From Coraliomargarita algicola (GTDB taxonomy: Bacteria > Verrucomicrobiota > Verrucomicrobiia > Opitutales > Coraliomargaritaceae): a stretch of DNA of 64,000 nt. The DNA lies in assembly GCF_033878955.1 (NCBI RefSeq), contig NZ_CP138858.1, forward strand, positions 2,465,001-2,529,000, given 5' to 3'. The number at the start of each line of letters is the position of its first letter. Position 1 is the stretch's first letter. A model generated the notes under the pieces. It saw only the letters and a program-made list of their open reading frames with translations. It had not been told where the DNA came from and ran no database searches. The position numbers and the translations under genes are program-made. This document shows positions 1 to 8,026 of the stretch, piece after piece.

Positions 1-135
1 ACGCACAAATCTTCTAGCAATACATTTCCCGCCAATTTCTCAGTTATTTAAAATTCAAATAGCGAAGCACTAGACACATAGCGGCTGCAAATCAATCGAC
101 AAACACAGCCACTTCCCCGGAAAAGAGCCCTCAGG

Positions 136-897
136 CTATGGATAAATTCGAATCTCGAAAAAGCCGGCCGGCAAATCAGCAGGAAAGCCCGCCTCAACCA
201 ACCAGCTATACGCAGCAACATCAAAAGCCGCATCGCCGGAGCTGACCGAAAGCGTCGGTCGCCCAAGCACACGACCGCCTGCCTCTACACGTAAATAATA
301 CGAAACCGGCTGAATCGCCTGCATCGAAAGTAAATCCACCCCCACAGGCAATACGCGCAGCACCTCCCCATTCAAGAGACGCACCTCAGCAAACCGCCCA
401 GTCGCCTCAAGCTGCTGAGGCGTCACTTCCCCCTGCCCAAAATGACGGAACAGATCCCAATACCTCAAAGCCAACAGATCGATCGGCTCAGCCACAGAGT
501 CACTAAACCCATCCAGCAATTCCTTAGAAACCAGCGCCGAGGAAAAATCAATGCTCGGCTCATAGGCCGGAAACCGCAATAAACCGCGCTCACGCGATGG
601 AGGATTTAAGTTATGCGCCGCATTCCAACGTCCGGGCACAAAGAGCGGCGCAGAGTCAAACAAAGCGGCCTGTTCTTCAAGCTCAGCTCCAGAAAGCAAG
701 GTATCTGGCGAAACGTATTGCACGAAAGGCCGATGCTCCTCTCGCGTTGGCAAGGGGGTGGACGTCACATGAAAAACCAGAAAACCTGCGAAATGCACGC
801 AAACGCCCAACAATAACGAAATGCGCAAAAACGGCGACACAATTTGCCGCGAGCGACTCTGGCCGACATTCGACTGGACATTCCTAACTGGCATCAC
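136..897 (-). CDS. TonB-like periplasmic protein, end of an Exb operon
   Basis: A 253-residue protein with one N-terminal membrane segment (about residues 23-45, after a basic stretch) and a periplasmic remainder. The last 90 residues resemble a TonB C-terminal domain in size and in the ending FFEIRIYP, but I see no sharp signature. It overlaps the stop of the upstream ExbD gene: GTG at 897 and ATG at 894 are adjacent, so either may be the start and translation is probably coupled. Its place after exbB-exbD suggests it receives energy from that proton channel and transmits it to an outer-membrane partner. The Pro-rich spacer of classical TonB is missing. Family assignment rests mainly on context. 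Confidence 0.6.
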   Translation of the reverse strand: MMPVRNVQSNVGQSRSRQIVSPFLRISLLLGVCVHFAGFLVFHVTSTPLPTREEHRPFVQYVSPDTLLSGAELEEQAALFDSAPLFVPGRWNAAHNLNPPSRERGLLRFPAYEPSIDFSSALVSKELLDGFSDSVAEPIDLLALRYWDLFRHFGQGEVTPQQLEATGRFAEVRLLNGEVLRVLPVGVDLLSMQAIQPVSYYLRVEAGGRVLGRPTLSVSSGDAAFDVAAYSWLVEAGFPADLPAGFFEIRIYP

Positions 898-1454
898 ATC
901 ACAGAAAGAAATCCTGATTCCGCGGAATCGACCGCGCCGGATAGCGGAGAGAGGGGCGAACTTGGGCTCGATTTCTTTTCATGCTCACCAGCAATCTGCA
1001 CCTGCACAAAGCCGGCACTCTGCGCCATACTGCAAAGCTTTAAGAAGAGCTGCAAATCCATCGCGCCTTCAGTTTTCACCAGCAAGACCACATCCTCACC
1101 TTGCATATCCTCAATATGCAGCTGAAAACCTCGCTCAATCGAATTCAGCTCGAAAACCGCGCCATCAAAAAAGAGCATTCCACGGTTACCAATAGTCAGC
1201 ACCGCAACCGGCAAGCTGCTCGGCTGCATCTGCATCTCGGAATCCGGCAGATCGACGCGCACCCCGGGAACCATAACAAAGCGGGTAAATACCAAGCTAA
1301 AAAGCAATGCGATCACTAGTAAGTCGAGAACGGGGACAACATCCAACTTGATCGAAGGCCGCCGCAACTGCTCCATCAGCCCCAGCGGCTCCGTGTAACT
1401 GTGGCGCGCCGTCCGGCTCCCCTCTTTTTTATTCTCTGTATGAATCACAGCCAT
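894..1454 (-). CDS. ExbD/TolR-family proton-channel subunit
   Basis: A 186-residue protein with a 35-residue cytoplasmic N-terminus, one membrane helix (about residues 38-62) and a periplasmic domain. The helix follows a stretch reading LDVVPVLDLL, the position where ExbD/TolR proteins carry their proton-binding Asp. The usual DLTPMID form is degenerate here. The C-terminus is Ser/Pro-rich. The start lies one base beyond the exbB stop, and the stop overlaps the following TonB-like gene, so the three are one transcriptional unit. Expected role: stator of an energy-transducing ExbB/ExbD complex in the inner membrane. Confidence 0.85.
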   Translation of the reverse strand: MAVIHTENKKEGSRTARHSYTEPLGLMEQLRRPSIKLDVVPVLDLLVIALLFSLVFTRFVMVPGVRVDLPDSEMQMQPSSLPVAVLTIGNRGMLFFDGAVFELNSIERGFQLHIEDMQGEDVVLLVKTEGAMDLQLFLKLCSMAQSAGFVQVQIAGEHEKKSSPSSPLSPLSGAVDSAESGFLSVM

Positions 1455-1455
1455 A

Positions 1456-2109
1456 CTAGCGCTCCACGCTCTCCTCCGGGCGATCCCCCTGAAGCACAGG
1501 TTCCGTGCTCAAAAACTCATGGATATCGTGGCCGACCCACTCAAAATCATGAACCAGCGCGCGCACCCGTCCGGATAAAAAATGGTAGGCCAGCATTGCC
1601 ATAACTGAAATCGCCAGCCCTGAAGCCGAAGTCACCAACGCCTCTGCCAGCAGACGACTGAACACGCCGCTATCTCCATTAAAAGATTCCAAAGAGTACA
1701 AGGCCTGCAGCGCGGCAATTAAGGTTCCCAGAAAACCAAGCATCGGCGCCACTCGTGCTAAAGCAGCAATCGTTGCAATGCGCCGCTCCAAGGTCGGAAT
1801 CTCAACAATCGCAGCGGACTGAATCGCCGAACGAATCGACTCACGCGACTCCCCATAGTGCAGCAGAGCAGACTTCACAATGCGTGCCATGGGCCCCGGC
1901 GTATCCTCACACAGAGTCAGCGCCTCGACCAATCGTTTCTTACGGACCAGGTTCTTAATACCACTCAGAAAGTCCTCTGTTCCAATCTGCCCCTTGTGCA
2001 AATAAAGCGAGCGCTCAATAAAGAGCACAAAACCGAGTAAGCTCACAAAAAGCAGCGGATACATCACGGGGCCGCCCTGTAAGATAAAATTATTTTGAAA
2101 GTAATCCAT
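1456..2109 (-). CDS. ExbB/TolQ/MotA-family proton channel
   Basis: A 217-residue inner-membrane protein with a first membrane helix near residues 15-32, a cytoplasmic loop, and two further helices. The TolQ/ExbB core is visible: GMAPMLGFLGT-type sequence (here RVAPMLGFLGTLIAAL) followed by EALVTSASGLAISVMAML. The mRNA has AGGA just upstream of the ATG, one of the few clear ribosome sites in the window. It lies between a large TPR protein and exbD. It should form the pentameric channel that uses proton motive force to drive the TonB-like partner. Confidence 0.92.
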   Translation of the reverse strand: MDYFQNNFILQGGPVMYPLLFVSLLGFVLFIERSLYLHKGQIGTEDFLSGIKNLVRKKRLVEALTLCEDTPGPMARIVKSALLHYGESRESIRSAIQSAAIVEIPTLERRIATIAALARVAPMLGFLGTLIAALQALYSLESFNGDSGVFSRLLAEALVTSASGLAISVMAMLAYHFLSGRVRALVHDFEWVGHDIHEFLSTEPVLQGDRPEESVER

Positions 2110-2139
2110 GTCCTATTCCTATCTGTGTTCCATTCTATA

Positions 2140-4773
2140 CTATTCAACATCAAGCAGTCGATCCGCTCGCGAGATCGCGATGTGCCGCCCGGGTAGATCA
2201 TAGGCGATCAACTGCCGATACACACGCCGCGCCTCCACAACACCACCTTCGCCTTCAAGGATCTCGCCAAGTTGAAGCATCGAACGAGCCACCCAGTATC
2301 GCCCTGCAGCTCCCAACTCTTCCGCCTTTTGCCCCTCTAACAGGAAGCGGGAGACAGACAAAGAAAGCACCTCCTTGGCCTGCTCGATAGAGTTCCTTTT
2401 TATCAACGCGAAAGCCCATTTATGCGCCGCTTCAGCCTGAAAATCCAAAGGTAGATTGGGCAAATCCAACAGCCGCTCCAAAATAACAACAACATCCCCC
2501 AGAGCGTTCGGCTCATTGCCCGCCAAAGCCAGCATACAATCCGCACGCGACAACTCGGCTACGTATCGCAGCTCATGCGCCGGAAGCCCATTGATCAAAT
2601 TTTCATACACAATCTGCGCCCCCGCAAAGTCATTCATCGAGCGCAGCAGGTTTCCCTGCTTCAGCCGCGCGAAATAAAACAACGAGTCCGAGGCGTATCG
2701 TTCCGCCAGGTCATTATGCAAGACCACCGCCTGCGGATAAAATTCGGCACCGCGACGCTCACAATAAAGCGCAGCCTCAAACAGCGCCTGCGGAGCCAGT
2801 GGACTATTCGGGTAGATCTGCGCTAAACTAGTTAAGGTCGCTTGCGCCGACTCAAAGTCTCCCACCAATCCATGATAGGCAGCCTCGATCAAATACGAGC
2901 GCTGGGCGGCAGCAGTGTCCGCAAACTCTTTGCGCAATTGCGTCAAGACCTCCATTCCTTCATTAGCATTACCACTGCGCATCAACACATCACCCTGCAG
3001 AAGCAAAATCTCAGTCTCCAACAAAATAACATCTTCTTCGCCCAGCGAGTTCGCCCCTTCCTTGGGCAATGAGTTTAAACGTGCCAGCAAGCGGGAAACA
3101 CGCTCCTCCAGCCCCTCCATCTCCTTCGTTTCTAAAGAGAGATACGCCTCCAACCAGCGCAAGCGGATATCCAAAGCCGCCGGAATCGCAATCGCCAGAG
3201 AATCTTTCAAGAGTAAGCGCACCCGCGTCAGCGCACGCTCCAACTCCCCGTTCACTTGAAGCGCCTGCGCCACATTCCACTCCGCCCGCCAGCGATCCAA
3301 CAAGCCCACACTTCCACTAAAATCGACTTCATCGATCAACTGCAAAGCCGCATCCACCGCACCGACACGCAACTGCGCCGAGATCAAGCGCAGAAAAAGC
3401 CCTCCATCCCGAGCGCCCAATTCGCGACTTCGCGCCGCCGAGTAAAAATCGACCGCATTGGCAAAGTCGCGATTCAAAAAATAACAATCGCCGATCAAGC
3501 GATTCAATTCAACCAACTCTTGAGAATCTGTCGACTGATCCCGCAATTGAATCAGCAGATCCGCCGCCGCCCGATACTGAGGCGGCTTGCGCTCCAAAGC
3601 CGCATACGCGAGCAGACGATACACATTGGTGATTTCGCGAAGCCCCGGGAACTGCTCCAACAAGATGCGTGCATCACGCTCCGCAAGTGCCAACATCGAG
3701 GGATCCTTCATCGCAATTTGGCTGCGCAAATAATACATTTGCCCCAGCAAGGGGTGCGGCTCCGTGCGTGAAATAATCACTTTCAAAAAATCCAGCAGAT
3801 CTGCCTCCTGCCCTGCGGTGCGCGCCAACAACTGTAGCGCGATCCCCATTGCTTCGCGATTCTTCCCGTGCTGTATCAATTGCTTCAGAGCCGCACGACC
3901 ACTCTCCGAATCCGGCCCCAGAATGATCCCCTTCAACAAGCGCAAATGCTCACGCTTCCCGGCACCATAACCGGCAGAAATATTCTCCAGCTCACGTTCA
4001 ATCGCACCGACCGCTTCACCTACGCGCCCCAAGCTGTAGAGCGTCACCGCATACTCACGCACAAAAGGATACGCCACGGCCTGACCTTCCAATCGGTTAA
4101 TTTTAGACCTCAGCTCAGCCGCTAATGCCTCATCTGCGGGTGCCCTCAATAACTCCTGCCGTAAAATAAGCCCCTCAAAGAAGGAACGCAAGAGAGGCAT
4201 TTTAGCCAAGTCTGCCGCACGCCGATAAGCAGCCGTCGCCTGGTCTGAATCTCCATCCAGCTCGGCCCTCAACCCCTGCAATAAAGCCAACCATGGAAGA
4301 TCCTCCGTCGACAAAGCAGTCTTGGACACCCGCTTCAAAGCAGCTCGAAATGCTTCGACCTCCATTCGCGGGCCTCCGTCCCCATAAATCGCAATCGCCA
4401 AATAGAGCGGATGTGCCCCGACTTGTAGCTCAGAGGGCACCAACTCCAGCTGCGCACGTGCTGCCTGATAGCGCCCCTGCCCAATCAAGGCCTTGGCCAA
4501 GCCAACTTTAAGCGTTGCAAGTCGCTCCGGCGTCAATTCCGCAGAGCGAGTCAAAATCCCCCGGTAGATCGACTCAGCCACCGCAGGTAGGCCCGCACGT
4601 AAAGCGCGTTCCGCACTATCGATTCGCCAGTCCAACTCGATCTGTCCCTCGACATCAACCTCGGCGACACGGTCTACCGTCAACGGTGATTGCGCCCATA
4701 AAGCCGCCCCCACCAATAAAGGTAGCCAACAAATAGCTGAAAGCCGAAAACGAGTAATCCAATCGAAACACAT
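2140..4773 (-). CDS. large secreted TPR-repeat protein, head of the Exb operon
   Basis: An 877-residue exported protein built almost entirely of TPR-like helical hairpins, including QLLARTAG, ALQLIDEVDF and AERYASDSLFYFARLKQG-type repeats. I place the start at 4773 because GGAGGA sits 6-7 bases upstream, and because it gives a compact signal peptide (hydrophobic core about residues 10-26, cleavage after LWA). An in-frame ATG at 4806 has no such site. It precedes exbB by 30 bases. Similar TPR proteins beside TolQ/TolR-type channels serve as periplasmic scaffolds, as CpoB does for Tol-Pal. The role here is inferred from context only. Confidence 0.85.
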   Translation of the reverse strand: MCFDWITRFRLSAICWLPLLVGAALWAQSPLTVDRVAEVDVEGQIELDWRIDSAERALRAGLPAVAESIYRGILTRSAELTPERLATLKVGLAKALIGQGRYQAARAQLELVPSELQVGAHPLYLAIAIYGDGGPRMEVEAFRAALKRVSKTALSTEDLPWLALLQGLRAELDGDSDQATAAYRRAADLAKMPLLRSFFEGLILRQELLRAPADEALAAELRSKINRLEGQAVAYPFVREYAVTLYSLGRVGEAVGAIERELENISAGYGAGKREHLRLLKGIILGPDSESGRAALKQLIQHGKNREAMGIALQLLARTAGQEADLLDFLKVIISRTEPHPLLGQMYYLRSQIAMKDPSMLALAERDARILLEQFPGLREITNVYRLLAYAALERKPPQYRAAADLLIQLRDQSTDSQELVELNRLIGDCYFLNRDFANAVDFYSAARSRELGARDGGLFLRLISAQLRVGAVDAALQLIDEVDFSGSVGLLDRWRAEWNVAQALQVNGELERALTRVRLLLKDSLAIAIPAALDIRLRWLEAYLSLETKEMEGLEERVSRLLARLNSLPKEGANSLGEEDVILLETEILLLQGDVLMRSGNANEGMEVLTQLRKEFADTAAAQRSYLIEAAYHGLVGDFESAQATLTSLAQIYPNSPLAPQALFEAALYCERRGAEFYPQAVVLHNDLAERYASDSLFYFARLKQGNLLRSMNDFAGAQIVYENLINGLPAHELRYVAELSRADCMLALAGNEPNALGDVVVILERLLDLPNLPLDFQAEAAHKWAFALIKRNSIEQAKEVLSLSVSRFLLEGQKAEELGAAGRYWVARSMLQLGEILEGEGGVVEARRVYRQLIAYDLPGRHIAISRADRLLDVE

Positions 4774-4921
4774 ACAGATCCTCCGATGACAACCACTCTG
4801 CCCCACAGTTGCAAAGTGATTTTCGCATCATCTTCAGTAGAGTGTTTTTGTAGGTTTTGATTCACGTCTTTTGCAGTAGCAGTCTCAATGGAGCTAGAGG
4901 AACTCAGGATGAAAGCCTCCA

Positions 4922-4947
4922 GATATAATACCCTTCTGAGTCACTCA
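4922..4947 (-). promoter_or_regulatory. candidate promoter/operator of the TPR-exb operon
   Basis: Upstream of the TPR gene, on the minus strand, there is a good -10-like TATTATAT (4922-4929). An exact 11-base palindrome, TGAGTCACTCA (4937-4947), lies just upstream of it. No convincing -35 box is present, so the palindrome may be an activator or repressor site. Prediction by eye only. Confidence 0.3.
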
Positions 4948-4988
4948 AATAAAACATTTGTGTTCACATCCGTGTGCAGCAACGGCAC

Positions 4989-5023
4989 AAAAAAAACCAC
5001 AAGTCGCTATAGGCGAGCAACTT
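4989..5023 (-). terminator. intrinsic terminator after tRNA-His
   Basis: Read on the minus strand, an 8-bp stem (5016-5023 with 5001-5008, one G-T pair) and a 7-base loop are followed by GTGG and eight T (4996-4989). It lies 12 bases past the CCA end of tRNA-His and should end that transcript. Confidence 0.7.
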
Positions 5024-5034
5024 CCGGCAAAAAA

Positions 5035-5112
5035 TGGGGTGGCTAACGGGATTCGAACCCGCGACCCTCGGCATCACAAGCCGATGCTCTAACCAACTGA
5101 GCTATAGCCACC
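5035..5112 (-). tRNA. tRNA-His (GTG anticodon)
   Basis: A complete cloverleaf on the minus strand. The acceptor stem GTGGCTA pairs with TAGCCAC, the D-loop contains AGCTCAGTTGGTTAGAGC, the anticodon loop is TTGTGAT (anticodon GUG, His), and the T-arm reads GGGTTCGAATCCC. The extra G at -1 (5112) faces C73 (5038), the identity pair of bacterial tRNA-His. The CCA end (5037-5035) is encoded. A TTGACA at 5182-5177 is a plausible -35 box, but the -10 is weak (GCATGT). It is transcribed alone. Confidence 0.97.
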
Positions 5113-5201
5113 ATACAGAGAAAATCTCTTAATCCTTCCTGCGAAAGAACGGACATGCTCTTTTTCTAAGAGAGCTTGTCAATAGTCTGTTCAACTTTTT
5201 T

Positions 5202-6437
5202 TCACTTATTTTGCGCCTGCATAATTTCCATCGGCGAACGTCGATTACGATACAGTTCAGCCATCGTTTTCATCGCTGGCCCCGAGTGCTTAAAAAAACG
5301 CTTCAAACCTGCACACAAGTAACTAACACCATATTCACCATCGCGAGTGCGAGCGAAGCGATGCTTGGGACAATCACCATTGCAGCAAAAGAGCACTTCG
5401 CACTCACGGCACTGCCGCGGCAAACGACTGCGCTTGGCCTCACCAAATTCACGCATTTGCTGACTATCGACCATGGAAGCAATGCTCTGGTTCATGACAT
5501 TTCCCAAACGATAGCGAGGATACACATAATGATCGCAAGCATAGAGGTCGCCATTATGCTCCATCGCTAACGCACGCCCACAGGTCTCGGCATACATACA
5601 AACACCGCCGGGTGCGCCGACCCACTTCCCCAGTGTCACATCAAACAGCTGCACGTAGACCCGACCGACATCCCGACTAACCCAGCGATCAAAAATTTTG
5701 CAATAAAAGTCGCCAAGCGCACCAGCAGGCACAGACCAATCAGTCACTTCGGGCTCGAAATGCAAGCTAGCAGCCCCCGAAAGATCAGGTGGATGCGAAA
5801 GCCCGAGACCGAGCTGGTTCGAATCGCTGTCGGCACGACGCTCCAACAGAGGTATAAACTGGATATACTGCGAGCCGATTTCACGCAAAAAACGATACAC
5901 TTCGAGTGGATACTGCACATTCTTAGCATTGACCACCGTCAAAGTGTTAAACTCCACTCCATGCTTCTTGCAGAGCTCGATCCCTCGCACCACTTGCCGA
6001 TACGTGCCGTGCCCTTTGCGATTCAGACGATAGGCATCGTGTAAATGCTGCGGGCCATCGATACTAATACCAACCAGGAAATTATTCGCTTTCAGAAACT
6101 CACACCATTCGTCCGTCAACAAAGTCCCATTGGTCTGAAATGCATTCTCAATGCGCTTCCCGCCCGCATAACGCGCCTGCAAGGCAACCACTTTCTTAAA
6201 AAACGGTAAGCCCGCTAATGTCGGCTCCCCTCCCTGCCATGCAAAACTCACCTCCCGCCGTGGCTGCGCCTCAATATAGCCCCGAATATAAGCCTCCAGT
6301 ATAGCGTCGCTCATCTTAAACGCATGATTGGACGGAAAAAGCTTAGTTTTCTCCAAATAAAAACAATAGGTACAATCCAAATTACATAACGGCCCCGCAG
6401 GCTTCGTCATGATGTGAAATGATTCATTAGCTTTCAT
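5202..6437 (-). CDS. anaerobic sulfatase-maturase-type radical SAM/SPASM enzyme
   Basis: A 411-residue radical SAM protein. The SAM-cluster motif CNLDCTYC lies about residues 18-25, preceded by FHIMTKPAGPLCN, which is typical of anSME proteins. The central part has SWQGGEPTL and VGISIDG. The C-terminal SPASM region carries a Cys set (CMYAETCGRA, LYACDHYVYP, CRECEVLFCCNGDCPKHR) for two auxiliary Fe-S clusters. Such enzymes oxidise a Cys or Ser of arylsulfatases to formylglycine without oxygen. I chose the start at 6437 by family N-terminus; an ATG at 6482 adds 15 atypical residues. No sulfatase lies nearby, so its client is elsewhere. A related SPASM peptide-modifying role cannot be excluded. 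Confidence 0.88.
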   Translation of the reverse strand: MKANESFHIMTKPAGPLCNLDCTYCFYLEKTKLFPSNHAFKMSDAILEAYIRGYIEAQPRREVSFAWQGGEPTLAGLPFFKKVVALQARYAGGKRIENAFQTNGTLLTDEWCEFLKANNFLVGISIDGPQHLHDAYRLNRKGHGTYRQVVRGIELCKKHGVEFNTLTVVNAKNVQYPLEVYRFLREIGSQYIQFIPLLERRADSDSNQLGLGLSHPPDLSGAASLHFEPEVTDWSVPAGALGDFYCKIFDRWVSRDVGRVYVQLFDVTLGKWVGAPGGVCMYAETCGRALAMEHNGDLYACDHYVYPRYRLGNVMNQSIASMVDSQQMREFGEAKRSRLPRQCRECEVLFCCNGDCPKHRFARTRDGEYGVSYLCAGLKRFFKHSGPAMKTMAELYRNRRSPMEIMQAQNK

Positions 6438-6462
6438 CTGTGATAAAATTTGAAAGAAAAGT

Positions 6463-6477
6463 CTTGCCCAAGGCAAG
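6463..6477 (-). promoter_or_regulatory. hairpin in the radical SAM gene leader
   Basis: A perfect 6-bp inverted repeat, CTTGCC/GGCAAG, with a 3-base loop, 25 bases upstream of the chosen start of the sulfatase-maturase gene. If that start is right, it lies in the 5' leader and may affect initiation or bind a regulator. No function is demonstrated. Confidence 0.25.
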
Positions 6478-6511
6478 TTCATTATTAAAGTTTTGCTAAT
6501 AATACAACATT

Positions 6512-8026
6512 ATGAAATCAGTCCAGCTTAACAATAATGTCCTGCGCGATGGCCACCAAAGCCTCGCCGCCACCCGCATGCGCACCGAGCAAATGCTCCC
6601 CGTTTGCGAGCAACTTGATAACTGGGGCTTCGGCGCACTCGAAACCTGGGGAGGCGCAACGATCGATTCCGGCCTGCGCTTTTTAGATGAATTCCCCTTC
6701 GATCGTCTCGACGCACTCAAGAAGGCCTGCCCGAAGACGCCTCACATGATGTTGCTGCGCGGGCAGAACATCGTGCAATACGCCCACTTCCCCGACGACG
6801 TAGTAACGGCCTTTATTAAGACCAGTGCCGACCACGGAATGAATATCTTCCGCATCTTCGATGCGCTCAACGATACGCGCAATATGAAGTGCGCGATCGA
6901 TGCCGCCAAAGCGGCGGGTGCGCAAGCCCACGGCACGATCTGCTACACCAGCAGCCCGGTCCACACCGTCGCCAAGTTTATCGAAATGGGCGTAGAGCTC
7001 GAAAAAATGGGTGCCGACGCCATCGTACTTAAAGACATGGCCGGATTGATCCCTCCGATGGAAGCCTTTGCCATCATCGACGGCTTAAAGAAGAAGCTCA
7101 AAATCCCAGTCTGGATTCATACACACGACACCGCGGGCCTCGGCACCAATACATACATGTCGGCCATCGACGCAGGCGTGGATGCCATCGACCTCTCCGT
7201 TTCGCCCTTTGCCAATGGCACGGGCCAGCCTGACACCACTCGCATGTTGGCAATTATGCAGGGCCACGAGCGCTGCCCTCAAATTTCCGACGAGCAACGC
7301 AAGTCTCTCAGAGAGGTGCGTACGCATCTGGAAAAAGTTTACGCCGAAATGGGTGAGTTCACCAGCCACAAGAACGAGGTGATCGACGTCGATACGCTCG
7401 AATACCAAGTACCTGGTGGCATGCTCTCCAATTTCCGCACTCAGTTGAAGGAACAGAAGATGGAAGACAAATTTGAAGACGTCTTCCGTGAAATCCCTGT
7501 CGTGCGTGAAGCACTCGGCTGGATTCCACTGGTGACCCCAACCTCTCAGATCGTTGGCATGCAGGCATTCCTCAACGTTAAGTTTGGTCGCTGGAAACAA
7601 ATGTCCCCGCAAGCCGCCGACATCGCGCTGGGTTATTACGGTCAATGCCCCGCAGCGGTAGACCCCGAAGTGCAAAAGATCGCAGCGAAGCAAGCCGGCA
7701 AAGAACCAATCACTTGCCGTCCGGTCGAAGCCCCCGGCGCCGTGCACAAGCACATGGACGACCTACGCAAGGAACTCAAAGCCAAAAACTTCCCTAGCGA
7801 CAACGAGCACTGCGTCATCCACGCCATGTTCCCCCCACAGCTTGAAAAGCACTTAAAAGGCGAAGGCCCCAAGCCCAAGCCGGTCGCAATTCCAGCGGAA
7901 ACACCTAAAGCGGCCCCAGCACCGGCCCCTGCCACCGCAGCCAGCACCAGCAATGGTCCACAAAAGCGCTACGGGCTCACCATAAACGGCAAGCAAATTG
8001 AAGTCGCCGTGCAAGAAATCGTGTAA
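6512..8026 (+). CDS. biotin-dependent carboxyltransferase subunit (pyruvate/oxaloacetate type, 5S-like)
   Basis: A 504-residue protein of the OadA/PycB/transcarboxylase-5S family, a TIM barrel that moves a carboxyl group between carboxybiotin and pyruvate/oxaloacetate. Visible motifs: LRDGHQSLAATRMR near the N-terminus (metal-binding Asp), GFGALETWGGAT, VLKDMAG (carboxylated Lys region), and the HTHDT metal ligands. After the C-terminal domain comes a Pro/Ala-rich linker (about residues 450-480), then only the first strand of a biotinyl domain (YGLTINGKQIEVAVQ) before the stop. The AMKM biotin site is absent. The length matches the propionibacterial transcarboxylase 5S subunit, whose biotin carrier is a separate protein. 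The stop abuts the convergent SDR gene. Confidence 0.88.
   Translation: MKSVQLNNNVLRDGHQSLAATRMRTEQMLPVCEQLDNWGFGALETWGGATIDSGLRFLDEFPFDRLDALKKACPKTPHMMLLRGQNIVQYAHFPDDVVTAFIKTSADHGMNIFRIFDALNDTRNMKCAIDAAKAAGAQAHGTICYTSSPVHTVAKFIEMGVELEKMGADAIVLKDMAGLIPPMEAFAIIDGLKKKLKIPVWIHTHDTAGLGTNTYMSAIDAGVDAIDLSVSPFANGTGQPDTTRMLAIMQGHERCPQISDEQRKSLREVRTHLEKVYAEMGEFTSHKNEVIDVDTLEYQVPGGMLSNFRTQLKEQKMEDKFEDVFREIPVVREALGWIPLVTPTSQIVGMQAFLNVKFGRWKQMSPQAADIALGYYGQCPAAVDPEVQKIAAKQAGKEPITCRPVEAPGAVHKHMDDLRKELKAKNFPSDNEHCVIHAMFPPQLEKHLKGEGPKPKPVAIPAETPKAAPAPAPATAASTSNGPQKRYGLTINGKQIEVAVQEIV

Noticed and set aside
1..135. A gene fragment at the left edge
   Set aside because: No frame with recognisable coding character; looks like plain intergenic DNA.
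3256..3771. Long antisense frame of 171 codons within the first TPR gene
   Set aside because: Composition is low in hydrophobic core patterns and fully explained as the shadow of a TPR gene on the other strand.
7085..7753. Antisense frame of 222 codons inside the carboxyltransferase gene
   Set aside because: Lies opposite a clearly conserved TIM-barrel enzyme; no motif of its own.
7900..8026. Frameshift causing loss of the biotin domain
   Set aside because: The other frames after the linker give no biotinyl sequence, and the opposite-strand gene begins immediately.
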